Assembly: GCA_944470555.2 (NCBI GenBank)
Contig: OX104128.1
Coordinates: 40,035,920 to 40,099,919 of the forward strand
Direction: 5' to 3'
From: Heterobilharzia americana
Lineage: Eukaryota > Platyhelminthes > Trematoda > Strigeidida > Schistosomatidae
Length of the DNA stretch: 64,000 nucleotides
Positions 23,790-35,820 of this stretch are shown here, in pieces. The notes under the pieces were generated by a model. It did no database searches and was not told where the DNA came from. It saw nothing but the letters and a program-made list of their open reading frames with translations. Numbering within the stretch: position 1 is the first letter of the stretch; each line of letters opens with the position of its first letter. Position numbers and translations under genes: made by a program.

Positions 23790-23800
23790 GGGGGGGGGGG
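23790..23800 (+). repeat. Poly(G) run
   Basis: Eleven consecutive G on the + strand within the 5' region of LINE A3. Confidence 0.9.
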
Positions 23801-24270
23801 TTAGTGTGTGATCGCAGAGCCCAAGGGACACCTGCTTCAGGTCCGTTAAGCACGGCCTCTGCAAGTTTGAGATTTTAATTTATTGCTTTAGAATCTGACA
23901 GTGAGCCCATGTCACCAGTATGGGTATGCTGTGGAGTGGTGACAATGCGCTTCTCTTGGAGCCGGCGTTTTCTAACCACCTTCCCATAGGGGAAGCAGCA
24001 TCAGCATGGTACTTTTGGTTGCCCGAAGAAAACACCCTACTGTTGTTAAACTCTTATCCAGGCAGCAGTACAACTTCGCCCTCGGACTCCCATCATAGTG
24101 TAACAGTTTACATTATGGTGGTAACTGCTTTTTGTCTAACCATTATCCAACTGACGTTTCTGGTGTAGTAGTACCTCGAAGAAACAAGCGTTCCACCAGC
24201 ATACCTCGTTGGGTCATTGTGATATGCAAGGCCAATCACCAGTAGCTATCGGTCTGGAGTTTTCTAAACT

Positions 24271-26029
24271 AAATCAATTCACAGCCCATCTGTGTGGAAA
24301 ATGTGATGTAGCCATTCGCTGCATAATAAGGTCATTTTTAATGGTTGTATTCCTATCCAGTAGCTGTGACAAAGAATGTGTCATTATCAAATAACCTTCC
24401 CCATTAATATATAAATAACTGAGATTTACTGGTGACCTTTCGTGATCTGTATGTCACTATGGTCCTATTCTGTGCTGATTGTTGGAAATGAAGCATCACT
24501 TTAAGTTGGTACACTCTGGAAGGCCACAACTGAGGGTCGAAATATGAAGTGTAGATTAGTAAAAAGAACTATAAGGAAGAATATTTAGATTTAGTTGACG
24601 TAAACTAATTTGTAGCTGTTGGTTGAGTGGATAATAATAATATAATGCATATCGAATACTTGCAAGTACTGTCAGTTGTGTACTAACAATAGCTTCTCAC
24701 TGGATGCTTCATAACACTCCTGATACAGTAGCACGTAGAATCAAACTCAGTCGATGTGTAGTTAAGTGGTTGAAAGTGGGTAGACTCAGATTTATTTAAG
24801 CCTTGACGATCATTGTGTGACAAAGGGTTCTACGTCAATAAAGGTGTTTGCAAGTAACAGTCTGCTATACATTTTAGTCTTCTCTGTTTATTGATTAGTT
24901 ACTTACCCTAAAGGCATGAGAACACTACCGCAGCTAACTCAAAAGTATACAAAATCAGACAACCTGTAGACTTTCTAATGTACTTGACTTGTTTCCTTGT
25001 AATGGTGTGACAAAATGTTCAAAATTTAGAACAAAGTTGGAAGAGTGATCGTACGTAATATCTATCCCAAGTATCTAAGTTGGTAGGTGTTCAAAAACTC
25101 ATCAATCAACTTAAATTTTTTTATTAAAAGTTCTAAATTTAGCCCCAATATTATTTCATAAACGGACACACTTTTATGCTTTCTGATCAAGTATCCCGTC
25201 AATATGTGATCTTTCGTTCAAAAGAGTACAAGTTCATTGTAATAATTTTCTATTTATGCGTGATATGTATTATTGTATTCATAAAGCCGTTTTCTCGTCG
25301 AAAATTTAGTACTTGGACGTATCTGCTTCGGTTATTTTTTCTCATAATACTGTAAGAGACTGGATGTGCTGACACTACCTAACACGTGACCAGTCTTATG
25401 TAAATTATTGTGCATCAGTTACCTTACCTACTTGTACTGATAACAAAAGGCAAATAAGAAAACAAGTTGGATAGTTAAACCGCTCAGAAGAGCAGTTTGC
25501 TCACCAGTCTGTGGTAAAAAGGTTATTTTACGGGGAAACGTTATATCTGCAAATGCCGAAACTATAGACTCTGAGTATTTGGTTGCTGATTAGCATAGAG
25601 AAGACACAAAGTGGTGACTGTCTAGGGTTGGATAGTTACACGTCAAAACAAAAGTTACAAAACTAAAGAAACCTGCTGATGCTTTGGCACATTATTTTTA
25701 GACCTAAGGGTATTTTAGTGCTGAGAAGGTCTACTACAATAATACTGTCTACCCCGGTCCGTTCGCGCACACCTTTGTACTTGTTAGTGTAGCATTATTC
25801 ATGATTGCAAATTTCTTCATTTATGCTTGAAGTGATGACTAAGTCTTGAATTGAAGTTGTGATTTGTTTGAACGTATCCTGGCAAACAGACGACTGAATT
25901 ACTATTTGTTGATATGCTTGTAATTCTCCGTCGTTATATTGGATCGAATAGTTAGACCTCTGTTGTCATATGTGCTCCTATGCGGATGCTTTGGTATTGC
26001 TTAAATATTTATTGTGGTGATTTACCTGT
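24271..26029. other. Intergenic, AT-rich
   Basis: No gene, repeat or conserved motif recognised over about 1.75 kb. Confidence 0.4.
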
Positions 26030-26235
26030 GGGAACAACACCACTCACTGGGGTGTAGGCACATCCGGCTGACGAGTCCCAAATAGGACGAAACGCTCGTC
26101 CTGGATTCCCTCCAAGCCATAACCAAGTAAATTACCATAAAGGAATGAATTGCTTGGAAAAACTTGGGTTGAACTAAACCGTAGTTCCGGTGAGTCACGT
26201 TCAAGTATGCACCGACCAATCCTGATCAAGAATAT
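26030..26235 (+). repeat. Sm-alpha-like SINE repeat carrying a hammerhead ribozyme
   Basis: A short repeat whose left half contains a hammerhead motif with every core base in place (see 26062-26106). The flanking sequence has no coding capacity. Schistosome Sm-alpha repeats of this kind are SINE-like, transcribed, and known to carry active hammerheads; membership is inferred from the ribozyme sequence. Confidence 0.7.
26062..26106 (+). ncRNA. Hammerhead ribozyme, core complete
   Basis: Type I arrangement. Helix I is ATCCGG (26062-26067) with CTGGAT (26101-26106). Box 1 is CTGACGA (26068-26074, fits CUGANGA). Helix II is GTCC (26075-26078) with GGAC (26085-26088) and a 6-nt loop. Box 2 is GAAA (26089-26092). 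Helix III is only three pairs, ACG with CGT (26092-26094 and 26097-26099), around a 2-nt loop. The cleavage triplet is GTC, cutting after 26100. All core bases match the family consensus. The very short helix III suggests weak monomer activity; the known schistosome motif has the same feature. Confidence 0.88.
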
Positions 26236-26499
26236 GAAGGATAAAGTCGTTATTAAGGAAAATAGTACTTTATTTACAATGTGTAAATCTGTTTGTAATG
26301 AGAAATAAAAATACCTAGATTTTCATTAAGCTTATCACTTTTGAAACCTTACAAGTGTCTCTATTGCCACTTATCCCTATGAGGCCGTAATATATCCTCT
26401 CGTGATCCTGTTAAGGGTCTTAAAAACCTTTTAGGATGACCCGAAATGTTTTCAACATTGTTTGTATGCACTCCAGTTGTACAATCAACTCCTGGCAGG

Positions 26500-26628
26500 G
26501 TCATGAGTGTGTACTGTCGAGGAGTTCCATACTAGGACAAAACACCTGTCTGATGCTCCCAGGTTCCCAATGTTGCTCCAACTGATATCAGTCTATGGTA
26601 AATACCGACCTGAAGTCGAAGTTCTTAA
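26500..26628 (+). repeat. SINE-like repeat with decayed hammerhead
   Basis: Same family as the copies at 35683, 41835 and 42005: GGAGTTCCATACTAGGAC hairpin region followed by ACAAAAC in place of CGAAAC, then CTCCCAGGTTCCCAATGTTG and CTGATATCAGTC. Box 1 reads TCGAGGA instead of CTGANGA. It abuts the 3' end of the Merlin relic, suggesting insertion into it. Confidence 0.7.
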
Positions 26629-26629
26629 T

Positions 26630-27260
26630 AATGAACAACAGCTTGATGGAAGTAACCCATTCTAGATAATGGCATATACGACTTCCAAGCGTCTGTGTGT
26701 ATTATTGTACTAGGTGCTACCTACTTTTATATAACCGGTAGGATAGATTCTTCTTTTTCTTTATCCACCGAGAGTGTCCTCTCACTATATTTCTGTCGTA
26801 TATACCTAGAATCTGTGACTTGTCAACATAAGTATGTATGTTACTTACCCAGACCTGTTTGAGTCGTTTATACTTACGTTTCCGAACAAGACATTCATCT
26901 ACTTCCACCACATTGCCTACTCCACCAAAATTCATATCCAGCCTGCAGATTATTTGGGAACAAATGTTTCGACGGTGCTGACACCACTGCACTGAAGAAA
27001 GTTCACTGGCATCCGTCAGAGCTCCTGCTGATAATACGTCTGTTTCAACAACCTAATGTAGAACTAAAATCATTATTTGTTGGAGAGTTAGACGAGATTC
27101 TTTAGAAAAGGATCCTGTTCTCAAGGATTTCTGCTTGTAGCAGGTAGCACAACGAAAAATGAAGCCATATCTTTTCTCACTGTTATATATACAACCCGCA
27201 CTCACAATAAAGACTTCTCGCGAGCAACTCAGTGCTCTGCAAGTGGTCCGCAACGTTATC
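26630..27260 (-). mobile_element. Merlin-type (IS1016-like) DNA transposon relic
   Basis: The minus-strand frame from 27253 to 26717 with one internal TAG (27053-27055) reads like a Merlin/IS1016 transposase. The N-terminal part has YGFIFRCATCYKQKSLRTGS and then SRLTLQQIMILVLH. The catalytic region has NFGGVGNVVEVDECLVRKRK, with the first catalytic Asp in VEVDE at 26908-26894. After a frameshift near 26717 it continues TIIHTDAWKSYMPLSRMGY, with the second catalytic Asp in HTDAW at 26699-26685. It stops near 26630 where a SINE begins; the final catalytic Glu region is missing. Terminal inverted repeats were not found. Merlin elements are known in schistosome genomes. Confidence 0.78.
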
Positions 27261-27552
27261 TTCGTTTTAACTCATCAAAAGTTTATGCAGCGTCAGGAAC
27301 ATTGCAGACAAATGTAACAAATGACTTTGACCACAGCGTCTGCGACCTGATTGATCGTTCTCAAGGCTTCCCATCACTGTTTTTAGTTCAACCAAACTTT
27401 TTCTAGAATTTCAACAGCCTATCTATAGGTTACATTTTCAAATTCCGCTCTGCCTACCTGAATACCTGGGTGGTTTCATCAGCCCTCACAAATAACGTGT
27501 GGCTCATGATATATTTAACAGACCTGTAGCAGGTCACTACATACTCAATGAA
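27261..27552. other. Short spacer
   Basis: Between the Merlin relic and LINE B6. Nothing recognised. Confidence 0.4.
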
Positions 27553-27909
27553 CATTGTGTCATTATTATTATTATTTGTCCTTTGTAATCCTAGTGCCAT
27601 CATCTCACTCTGTTTTCTCCAGTCTTTCCAACCTCGCTCCACAATTGTCCACAAGCTTTCATTTCTTCCTCACAACATCTCCATATCAACCTCACCTCGC
27701 ACGACCAACTCGTCGTTTCCCATCCAGCTTACACTCGACGACCTCACCTAACCTGACGCGTAATATCCCCAAACCGTCTTCTCAGTGTATATCCAATCCA
27801 ACTCAATGCATCTCCACTTCCTTCTGCATATTTGTTAGTTGATAGGTTCTTGGTTGGTTCGTTGCCAGCCACACTTCCTTCTTGCTTATCCTGATTATTC
27901 TGGCCATCC

Positions 27910-27928
27910 ATCTGATCTGATCTGATCT
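27910..27928. repeat. (CTGAT)n pentanucleotide, short allele
   Basis: About 3.6 units at the position where B4 and B5 carry about 10-12 units. Confidence 0.85.
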
Positions 27929-28228
27929 TCAGTGTCGAGTGAGAGTAGGCGGCAGCTGTTGATGTGATGTATGTCTGCAGTTTGTTGGAAATGCTTTTCG
28001 TAACGCGCCAAGTCTCTCAACCATCATGTGGAAGTAGTGACTTACTTGACTGAATTGGTGTTGAAAATCCGGATCTTGTTCAGGCTTTATTCTGAGTTCA
28101 GTGCAGTGCAGTGCAGTGCAGTGGATCTCCACACTGATTTCATGTTAATGGAGGCCTGTTTTGCTTTCCCGCTCATGGTTTCGACGTCCTGATGTGTGCC
28201 TGTGCCGCCTGTGGTCGAAACGATGCGG

Positions 28229-28255
28229 TCTAGGTAGGTAGGTAGGTAGGCAGGT
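28229..28255. repeat. (GGTA)n tetranucleotide, short allele
   Basis: About 27 bp; B4 and B5 have 120-160 bp at the same place in the element. Confidence 0.85.
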
Positions 28256-28600
28256 GAAAGAGACAACTCCCTTCACATTTCTCCCGTTCATGATGGTTAG
28301 TGATTGTTATTTTTGGTGCTGTTGTTGTTGTTAGTTGGGTATCTTCATCACCTCTGTTTTCTCTACCTTCACCTGAAGGAAGTCCCGTGTTCACTGCCCC
28401 GCCCCACCTCTTCTGTCAACTTGTTGGTTTTCGCCTATACATCTTCGAGTTTGTGCGACATTAGACGTTGGACGCAGATGATCATAGTGGTTGGTGAAAT
28501 CGAAATCTTGTTCTGTGGTCTTTTCATCGATCCAGCAAACGTATGCCCCTCTTCTCGCTCCTCACAGTTTCTTGCATGATCCAGTTGACCACAATCATCA

Positions 28601-29714
28601 TTAAAATGTCGAGAATTATACACGTCTCATCATAAATTCATAATCTTTTTTTAAGTTGTGAAACGAAGTTAAGAGATTCGTGAAGTGTACTATACATCAT
28701 TTCCTTCGCTCTAAATGTTTGTATACACTCCCGCTTGATGTCTCTTTGTCATATTGACTCCGAAGTTAGTTATTCACAAATCCAGTTCTTCATTTAAGTC
28801 GACGTAAGAAGTGGATACATGTCTATTCAACTGTTAAAAACAATCACTATTCCCTTCATTGTTATCATGTTACAAGCCAACTTTAGAAAAGAATCACTTG
28901 AAAGTTGTGGACATGATAAACGTGTAAATTAATAAGCATTATAATATAGCTCAAAGCTTAACTCGATTTACTTGGGATTAATTAAAATTCTCAGAATCGC
29001 ATGGTATTTTGCAGTCTCAAATAAGTTGAGTATATTGAAACTTTTCAGTTTTTAAGTTTTCAATGAACAGGTATGCTTTTAACTGCACAGAGTTATTGTA
29101 ATGCCTAAGTATACACACAATAATGAAGAGGATATTTATTGAAGTAAAATAACAATCTATTTAAAGTATAACCCAATACAATCCCAGGTCAGCATATGAC
29201 AAATATCTCTTACTCAAGTTACAGTTCAGCAACACAGCAAAATCTTCCCTTCAACAATAGTGTAACCTTTCAAAATCCATTGTTTCTTAATGAAGTCATT
29301 CCCGATGACAACATTAAGCAGAAATTCGTAGCTCACGGTAAATATGATGGTTGCTTATTTTTCTATGATATTGTGTCTTGATTGTTTCATCAATCATGAG
29401 AACTTTACTAATTTCTTCATGAATAAGTCAAACATCAAATGGCGTCAGCAATTATTACCACACTACATTCTACTGCGTAACGCCAGACACAGTCTACATT
29501 GTTCTATTTTAAGCAGTAAATCAGAGTTGAAAAAAAATGAATATCATGTGATAAACATTGCGTGAAATGAATAAATATTTGAGCATCAGGTAATATTAGA
29601 ATACCAGATTGGTGGAATATTCGCTAAATAGAACCAAATAAACTAGTCTTATCTACTCAGCTAAGTCCTTCAAGTTTGTTTAAATTCGAAAAAATCTGGA
29701 GTCGAATCAATTTT
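28601..29714. other. Intergenic, with one candidate exon
   Basis: AT-rich. The only notable content is the open segment at 29196-29337. Confidence 0.4.
29196..29337 (+). CDS. Possible 5' coding exon of an unrecognised gene
   Basis: An ATG-started open segment with balanced protein-like composition (SSATQQNLPFNNSVTFQNPL and then NEVIPDDNIKQKFVAH) that runs into a good donor, CACG|GTAAAT, at 29338. The next exon was not found, and no family is recognised. Could be chance. Confidence 0.25.
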
Positions 29715-30049
29715 CTAGTTCTGTCAGACAGACAGACAAAATCAACATAGAGCCTGGCACAGTAGTCCATTGGTTCAAGTTGCCACACTTCAAAGTAGCA
29801 AGCAAAGAACAGCCAGCCGGAAGACTAATATCAAGGTAGACAAAGGTGTATCGAGAGAGGGAGAGATTAGTCAAAACATTCAACCTTTAGAAGATGCCAA
29901 AGAGTGAATACATCTGCACCATTGTGACCCTTTTTATTCATTTCACCAATAATCCTCAACCACCGATTCCTATAGTCTCGGCGACCCCATCCAGATAGTT
30001 TACACCTTCCTACACGGCTCAAACCAACAGTCAGGGATTTCATGCACCG

Positions 30050-32825
30050 ATGCTACGTCTTGATCTGGTCACTCACAGCCTCTGTTTTCCAACCTAATTC
30101 AACTCTCTCCAGCATCGCACGTCGTTGTAGATCGTGGCTGGACCTGCGCAGTACATGTCCAAGCTATCTCAGCCTACGAAGGTCCACAACTTCATCAATC
30201 GACTTGTCAATCTTGCCTAGTATCCTTCGCCTGACCTCTACATTGCTGATATGGTAATCCTATCAAACGAGAGCAGTGCTACGAAGACACTTGTGATCAA
30301 GGACCTATAACTGCTTCATGTTTACTACCTTTAACAGTTTTATCTTACAACTGTACAACAGGATAGAACGGACTGCAATGCACCATACTCGTGCTTTGAT
30401 AGATAGTCGGATATCTCTGCAGTCAGCGTCACGGATGACGCAAGTTGGCAGATTCCAAACCAGCCTTCTGTATTTCAGCTAAGATTTAGTCAGAAACTAG
30501 CCCGTTTTAGCTGAGGCGACTCCCAAAGTTATATGGTCGACGCATTGCACCATTTCACTCCCTATCATTAAACCGATAGTAGTTGCAGATCAGTCCTGGG
30601 GCATTATCTTATATTTGGCAAGCGCCAGCGAGAAGCTTGCCATCTAAACGCACTTAGATTTCTACTCAATGCGTTCACAAGACCCCGCATTTTAACAGCG
30701 TTTTCAACGAGCTGGACAATACTGTCTGTATACTCCAAGTCAACCAGATGACCTCCACGGAGTAGGTCAATCCTTCTGATGTCACACTTACCTAAAGTTA
30801 TGTCCATTAGTACGTCCATAATGAAGTTAAATAGGAATGGTGACGGTGTGTATCCCTAGCTGACACCACTAGTTGTTATCGACCTACATGACAACTCTCC
30901 ATAAGTACTGACATAGCTGCGTGAGTTCGGGTAAAGAGTTGTGATTAGCTTTGTATACTCTCTTCGTACTACCTTCACAGTCAGACACTGTCACAGCACC
31001 TCATGGTCGAGTGAGTCAAATGCTGTTTTCAGGTCAAGAAACATGGCGATTGGCTGGTACGTATGTCTGTGTCCAAGAACCTATCAGAGAGTGAAAATAT
31101 GAATGATGCACTCTCCGTTCAGGTCTAAAACCTGCTTGGTATTTTCTAGTTTGCTGTTCTTAAGCTTCATTTAGGTGTAGGAAAACTATGTACGCCAGGA
31201 TCTTGGACACAATATTAGTCAAACCAATCCCCTTATGATTGTCACTGAAAAAATTTTCTCCCTTCTTACAGACTGGAATGATCAGTGAAGTACACCAGTC
31301 TGACGGCACTACCTCTTATTCCCATACACTACCTAGTACGTCCGTCACTTTAATTAGCAAATTCCTCCCTCCATTCTTCTATCTTCAGGTGGTGAGCTGT
31401 CAGATCCTGCCGTTTTACATCTTTTTAGTTTCAATACAGTCTTCTCAACTTCAGAAAGAGTTGGAGGACTGCTATCTACGCCCCACTTTGGTTAAGGCTG
31501 AATTTTGGGCAGCTGAACCGTTGCTGTGGAGCAGGTGAACTTGGCTTCAAAATGTTCTAACCAATGTTATATCCGCCTCTTCTGGAAGGTTATCAGCGTC
31601 CCATCCTTTTTGGTAATGGTTTCACTAACCATCGTTTTCTTTCTAACAGCGTCCTTAACTAACCTAAATAGTTGTTAGGCTTCAACTAACTACGATGCCT
31701 GCTCCATTTCTCTGGCCTTCGCCACACACCACTGTTAGCGATCATTGTGGAGACTCCTAGTCAATCTACATCTAACTTGATTCCTCTCTATATTGTGGGC
31801 AGGGTCAGACGCAATCAGTCTTCTCGTATCAATCAGTTCTGATGAGGTTGCGGAAATCCACTTGCATTTGCTTACCTTCGAGTGTAGGTTACCAATTTTC
31901 TTTGCTGCTGTTTCTATGTCAGACTTAATATCACGGCAAGCTTTTTCAGGATGAGCGTTTCTGTCACGTTCAGATAAATGCTTAGCTAACTACTCTCTAA
32001 CTGTGTACTTGACATTCTCCTCTTGCAGTCGACCGCAAGTAGGCTTCACTGCAGCCTGTTTCTTGTGACCAATAAGGTGAAGATATACAAGAACCTGTAC
32101 TAGCGAGTGATCTGAGTTCAAACAGGTATCCCAGAAACAGCCACAATCCCCCACTGATGACTTACAACAATGTCATTTGTGCCCATCGTTGGTTTGATGT
32201 TGGCGGATGCCATGTGAGACAGTGTTTATGCCTATGCTTGAAATTGGTACTGGACAAAAACAGGGGATCTTTGGATCAAAACTGAAGCAGATGGTCACCG
32301 TTATCCAGTTCGTTGAAATAGGATTCCGTAGATACCGCCAAGATCCGTTTCTGATTGGCTCAGCTTCTGTACCTCAGCGTTATAGTCACCTGGTATCATG
32401 ACTGTATGTGACCGTTTGCTTCATGTGGCGAAATTGTTAGCTTTTGATAGAATTCATTTTTCACGTCATCTGAACTACAGTCGGTCACGTGAGTAAAGAT
32501 TGTGAATAGGCATCAGCTAACCTCTCAATCCTTCCTACTTCTTATAGATACATTCAGTCGAACAACACATACACAGCTGTTTACTGGTATCCAGTCAACA
32601 AGCGCACTCTCCGCTCTACAACTCCATGCTATGCCTACACCAGTGAGTCTACAACAGCTAGTCACTAGGACTCCGGATACTAGAAAGTTGAATTTCAAAG
32701 ATTTACCACACTGGTTAGGTGAGGTCACTCGGATTCTGTATGCGTGTCTCACAGATACAGCACACATCCATGGCTCGAGATTCCAGAGTTCTGGAAAGCG
32801 ATGCCAGCTGTCCGATTTAGCATAG
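30050..32825 (-). pseudogene. EN-RT polyprotein of LINE A2 (decayed)
   Basis: The endonuclease part shows GVGIAWSCRAESALVDWIPV at its start, and the GDYNA-like and RT entry blocks are scattered across frames. The catalytic box reads Y-T-D-S at 30732-30721 (context HLVDLEYTDSIVQLVENAVK), so the second catalytic aspartate is lost; A1 has Y-V-D-N, a different lesion. The C-terminal block before 30050 carries the SIDEVVDLR-like region of the family. No frame longer than about 80 codons survives. Confidence 0.7.
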
Positions 32826-33958
32826 AATTCGAACGTTGAAAGCTCCTACATGAAATCAATGGCGGTGTCTTAGGAGACTAGGAAAAAGGTTTCGATAGCT
32901 TTGAACGTTGGCAATGGTTGGAGAGTGAGAGGTTGGGGAAGGTGTCAGAAGCCTAATATTAGTACCATGAGGTGAAGGCAGAGGATGAGACATAGTTGAG
33001 GAGGACAGGTTGTGTTTGAATGCATCTTTTGTACTACTGGAAGTGTGTGGGTGGTGGACACTTCCCAACTATCCACACCTTGGAAGGCTATTTCTTCTTA
33101 AGTTACGTAAAAGAAAAAAAGATTTGTGTGGGCGCAGAGCCCATGGGACATCTGCTACAGCCCTGTCACACACAGCCTTCTAAGGGATGCTGTTTTGAGG
33201 CTTGGTTGTTTTGGCGCCGGATAGAGGGAACCCATACCACCAGCGCCGGAAGACCTTGAGGCATGGTAGAGCGAGTTATTTGTGAGGTCAAACTTTCCTG
33301 ACGACCACTTCTGTTGAGAAGGTAGCATCAGCGTCGCACTGCTGGTCATGCAGGAGATACACTTCACTGCTGTTACACCCCAGCTCGTCAGCAGCATTAC
33401 GACTTCGACTTCAGGCCCTCATTATAATGTAGTAGTTTACACTACAACGCTAACTGCTTTTTTCTTACCACTTTTGTGGCATGTTAGAACCGCGAAGGAA
33501 CAAGCGTTTCACCAGCATAGTTTGTTGAGTCATTGTGGTACACAAACCCGAACCTCACGTCAAGGTAGCAACTATCGGTCAGGCTGTTATTCTGAGCCGT
33601 GTAGGGGAATGCAGACTTCCATGTTGGGGTAGGCGCTACCGCTGATATATTTAAGCGACGGTCAACCTGTAGGACTGTATTAGATATATTGATTAGCCAG
33701 CAGAGAGTAACCAAATTCATATTGCATAGTCCTAAGTACTGGTGGATTCTACCAATCATTTCGCAATGTAGTCCTGTTGGCTGTCTACAACCACCATCAA
33801 TCAAATCGCATCATAATATTGAATCTCTTAGCTTCATGATCACATCACATAATGACCGATTGGATTCGGTAGGCACTTAGGACAAAACAACATGACAACA
33901 ACAGGACTGCAATAGATTACATTGCAGTTAGCTATCAATGTAATAGATGTATTTAAGA
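32526..33958. repeat. Second copy of the 1433-bp near-identical tract
   Basis: Partner of 2202-3634 (offset 30324). See that entry for boundaries and mismatches. Confidence 0.95.
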
Positions 33959-35339
33959 TTGGATTTCATTGCCCTGAAGCACGTTCAGTGGAATATAGAC
34001 CCACTAACCATTCATTTTCGGATGAGAAATTCAAGAAGGTAAGAAATATCTAAGAAATATTTCCATTATAGCTCCAAATTGATAACGAATCCAGATCAAT
34101 ACCAATTTCATCAGAAACATGTTCTCGCTGTAATTCAGTATTCCTAATTTGGAATTCATGAACACTTACGTGCATATGCCTAATTGGAACTTACCATTCA
34201 TCATTTCCAATTGACTAAGTCATTCTAATTATTGATGAAGCTTCAGTAAACATTATTCCTACTTTCACTCAAAAAAGTTAAGGCCATATAGGTCAATATG
34301 AGGTAAAAATCTCTTTCACCACTAACAGACAGACAGCACTAAAAAGTCAGCAGAGGATTGCTTGATCATTTATATAAACGTCTAGCAAATATAACATCGT
34401 TTTGATACTAATGATTTATAATGGCTTGCACTGGGATCCAGGAGTGATGTTCCCACTAAGACTCGAGGTATTGACGCAGAAGCCTGAATGCCAATAGTTG
34501 CCAATCAATCCGATCCAATGAGTGACAGGGTACTATAAGCTATGATATCTGAAGAATTCGACCCATTTACGAAGTTATTGCTGATAGTATCAAGAAGCCT
34601 GGTGAGGGAATGACCAAATAACACAGCTCAAACAACCTTAGACATATATTATCATTGTGAGCTACAAAACTTCTACATTGTTTTAAGATATTCTTATTCG
34701 CTGAAAATGTTCATAGCAGTCTATTGCATAAGTTCCCATATTTATTCAGCATGTTAATGAATACACTGTATATTTAATCTTAAGAAATTTTATTTGTTTC
34801 TCATATCTTTAGGTTACACTTAGTGTACAAACTATTAACTGATGTATCCTAGGTTAATGTCAGCTCTTGAGGTTACACAGAACCATGCAAATTAATGCTG
34901 ACTGCTTTGAGTGCAATATTTCAGCACCATTACTTCAAAACTTAAGATGGTGCCTCAACAAGGGATGAAAGTAGTACAGAAAATTGAAGCTTGTAAACAT
35001 GACGTTTGATCTTATGTGAAAACCAGAACATCAATATGCTGAAACCAATGTTAACCAATAAGGAAGTGGCATTCAAAACGCGGGAAAGTAAATACTAGTC
35101 ATACCTTTATAAGAGGCGTATAAACGGTAGATCTGAATGTATAAAAAATAAAATTTACTATTAAAAAAGGGCTCATTAATAACTTGGTTCAAAACAGGTA
35201 ATATTTGAGCGAATAGTTTTAATCAAAGAATATTCTGACCAGACTTTCTAGTCACTAATCCAAGAATGTTATAGACCCATAGCTCGTGTAGGGCATCAAT
35301 AAAATTATGGTTAAAACGACGAATATTATAAATTAGTAT
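33959..35339. other. Intergenic, AT-rich
   Basis: Nothing recognised over about 1.4 kb. Confidence 0.4.
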
Positions 35340-35650
35340 TCATCACGGGCTGACATCATTTGAAGGGTCATTAAAAACCCGGGAGCACTGGACAACTGTT
35401 GCGTCTTGATACGGAGCTCCTCAGCAGTATCTGCCCATGACTCTACCTGAGATCGGGCTCAGGACCTGTAGGTCTCATGTCGAACGCGTCAACCACTGAG
35501 TCAGAGTTCAGTGGTTCACAAATTCTTCCTTTTTTCAATAGCCTAACTGTCCACCGAACTCTTCAGTTGGCATACGCTTCACTTCCGACTATCTGACCCT
35601 ATACGTCACAACTTCTCATTAGAAGTTCAGGATATCCATCTCCACGCATG
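35340..35650 (-). repeat. tRNA-like SINE with decayed hammerhead
   Basis: Minus strand, from a head segment shared with 42005 and 59420 (CTTCTCATTAGAAGTT-like), through a tRNA-like part (ACTCAGTGGTTGACGCG...), to the ribozyme region where box 1 is intact (CTGAGGA) but helix II is broken and GAAA reads GCAA, then CCAGTGCTCCCGGGTTT. Confidence 0.65.
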
Positions 35651-35682
35651 TCACTAATCAGCACTTTACAGTGCTATGATTT

Positions 35683-35820
35683 GACGTCTGTGGGGATTTT
35701 GTAGGTGCGTACAGCTGAGGAGTCCCACACTGGCACGAAACAGATTTCCAGTGCTCTCTGGTTCCCAATGTTCCTCCAACTGATATCAGTCCATGAGGAA
35801 TTCCAGCCTTATAACAATAA
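35683..35820 (+). repeat. SINE-like repeat with near-complete hammerhead
   Basis: Box 1 CTGAGGA (35715-35721), helix II GTCC/GGCAC with one bulged C, box 2 GAAA (35737-35740), then TTCCAGTGCTC and CTGATATCAGTCC. Helix III and the inner part of helix I are mispaired. Lies head to head with the copy at 35340-35650. Confidence 0.7.

Larger units (their letters stand above)
21600..24270 (-). mobile_element. RTE-like LINE, family A copy 3 (A3)
   Basis: Minus-strand element. The upper part (23400-24270) is a diverged version of the 5' region and endonuclease start seen in A1/A2, followed by a linker ending KAVDNLKRGKAAGPDG (about 23090-23170) and a long RT frame (22624-22061), then C-terminal frames 22157-21891 and 21857-21672. 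Most of the endonuclease core is missing between about 23400 and 23300, so the copy has an internal deletion. Confidence 0.8.
27553..28600 (-). mobile_element. RTE-like LINE, family B copy 6 (B6), 3' part, microsatellite subfamily
   Basis: Minus-strand 3' part of the same subfamily as B4 and B5: RT palm remnant near 28500, then the SFTYL region, then the C-terminal part, ending in a (TAA)n tail at 27570-27553. It shares the open segment LRIKPEQDPDFQHQFSQVSH with B4 and B5. It holds short versions of their internal tandem repeats: GGTA/TACC (28229-28255), CAGTG (28098-28123) and GATCT (27910-27928). It starts abruptly at about 28600, a 5' truncation. Confidence 0.8.
29715..33958 (-). mobile_element. 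RTE-like LINE, family A copy 2 (A2), near full length
   Basis: About 4.24 kb on the minus strand, from a 5' end at 33958 to a 3' untranslated end near 29715 (shared with A5). In order: 5' region, endonuclease start (32825-32525), RT (about 31500-30600) and C-terminal domain (about 30500-30050). The upper 1433 bp are almost identical to A1; the rest is clearly diverged from A1. The RT and endonuclease are broken. Confidence 0.82.
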
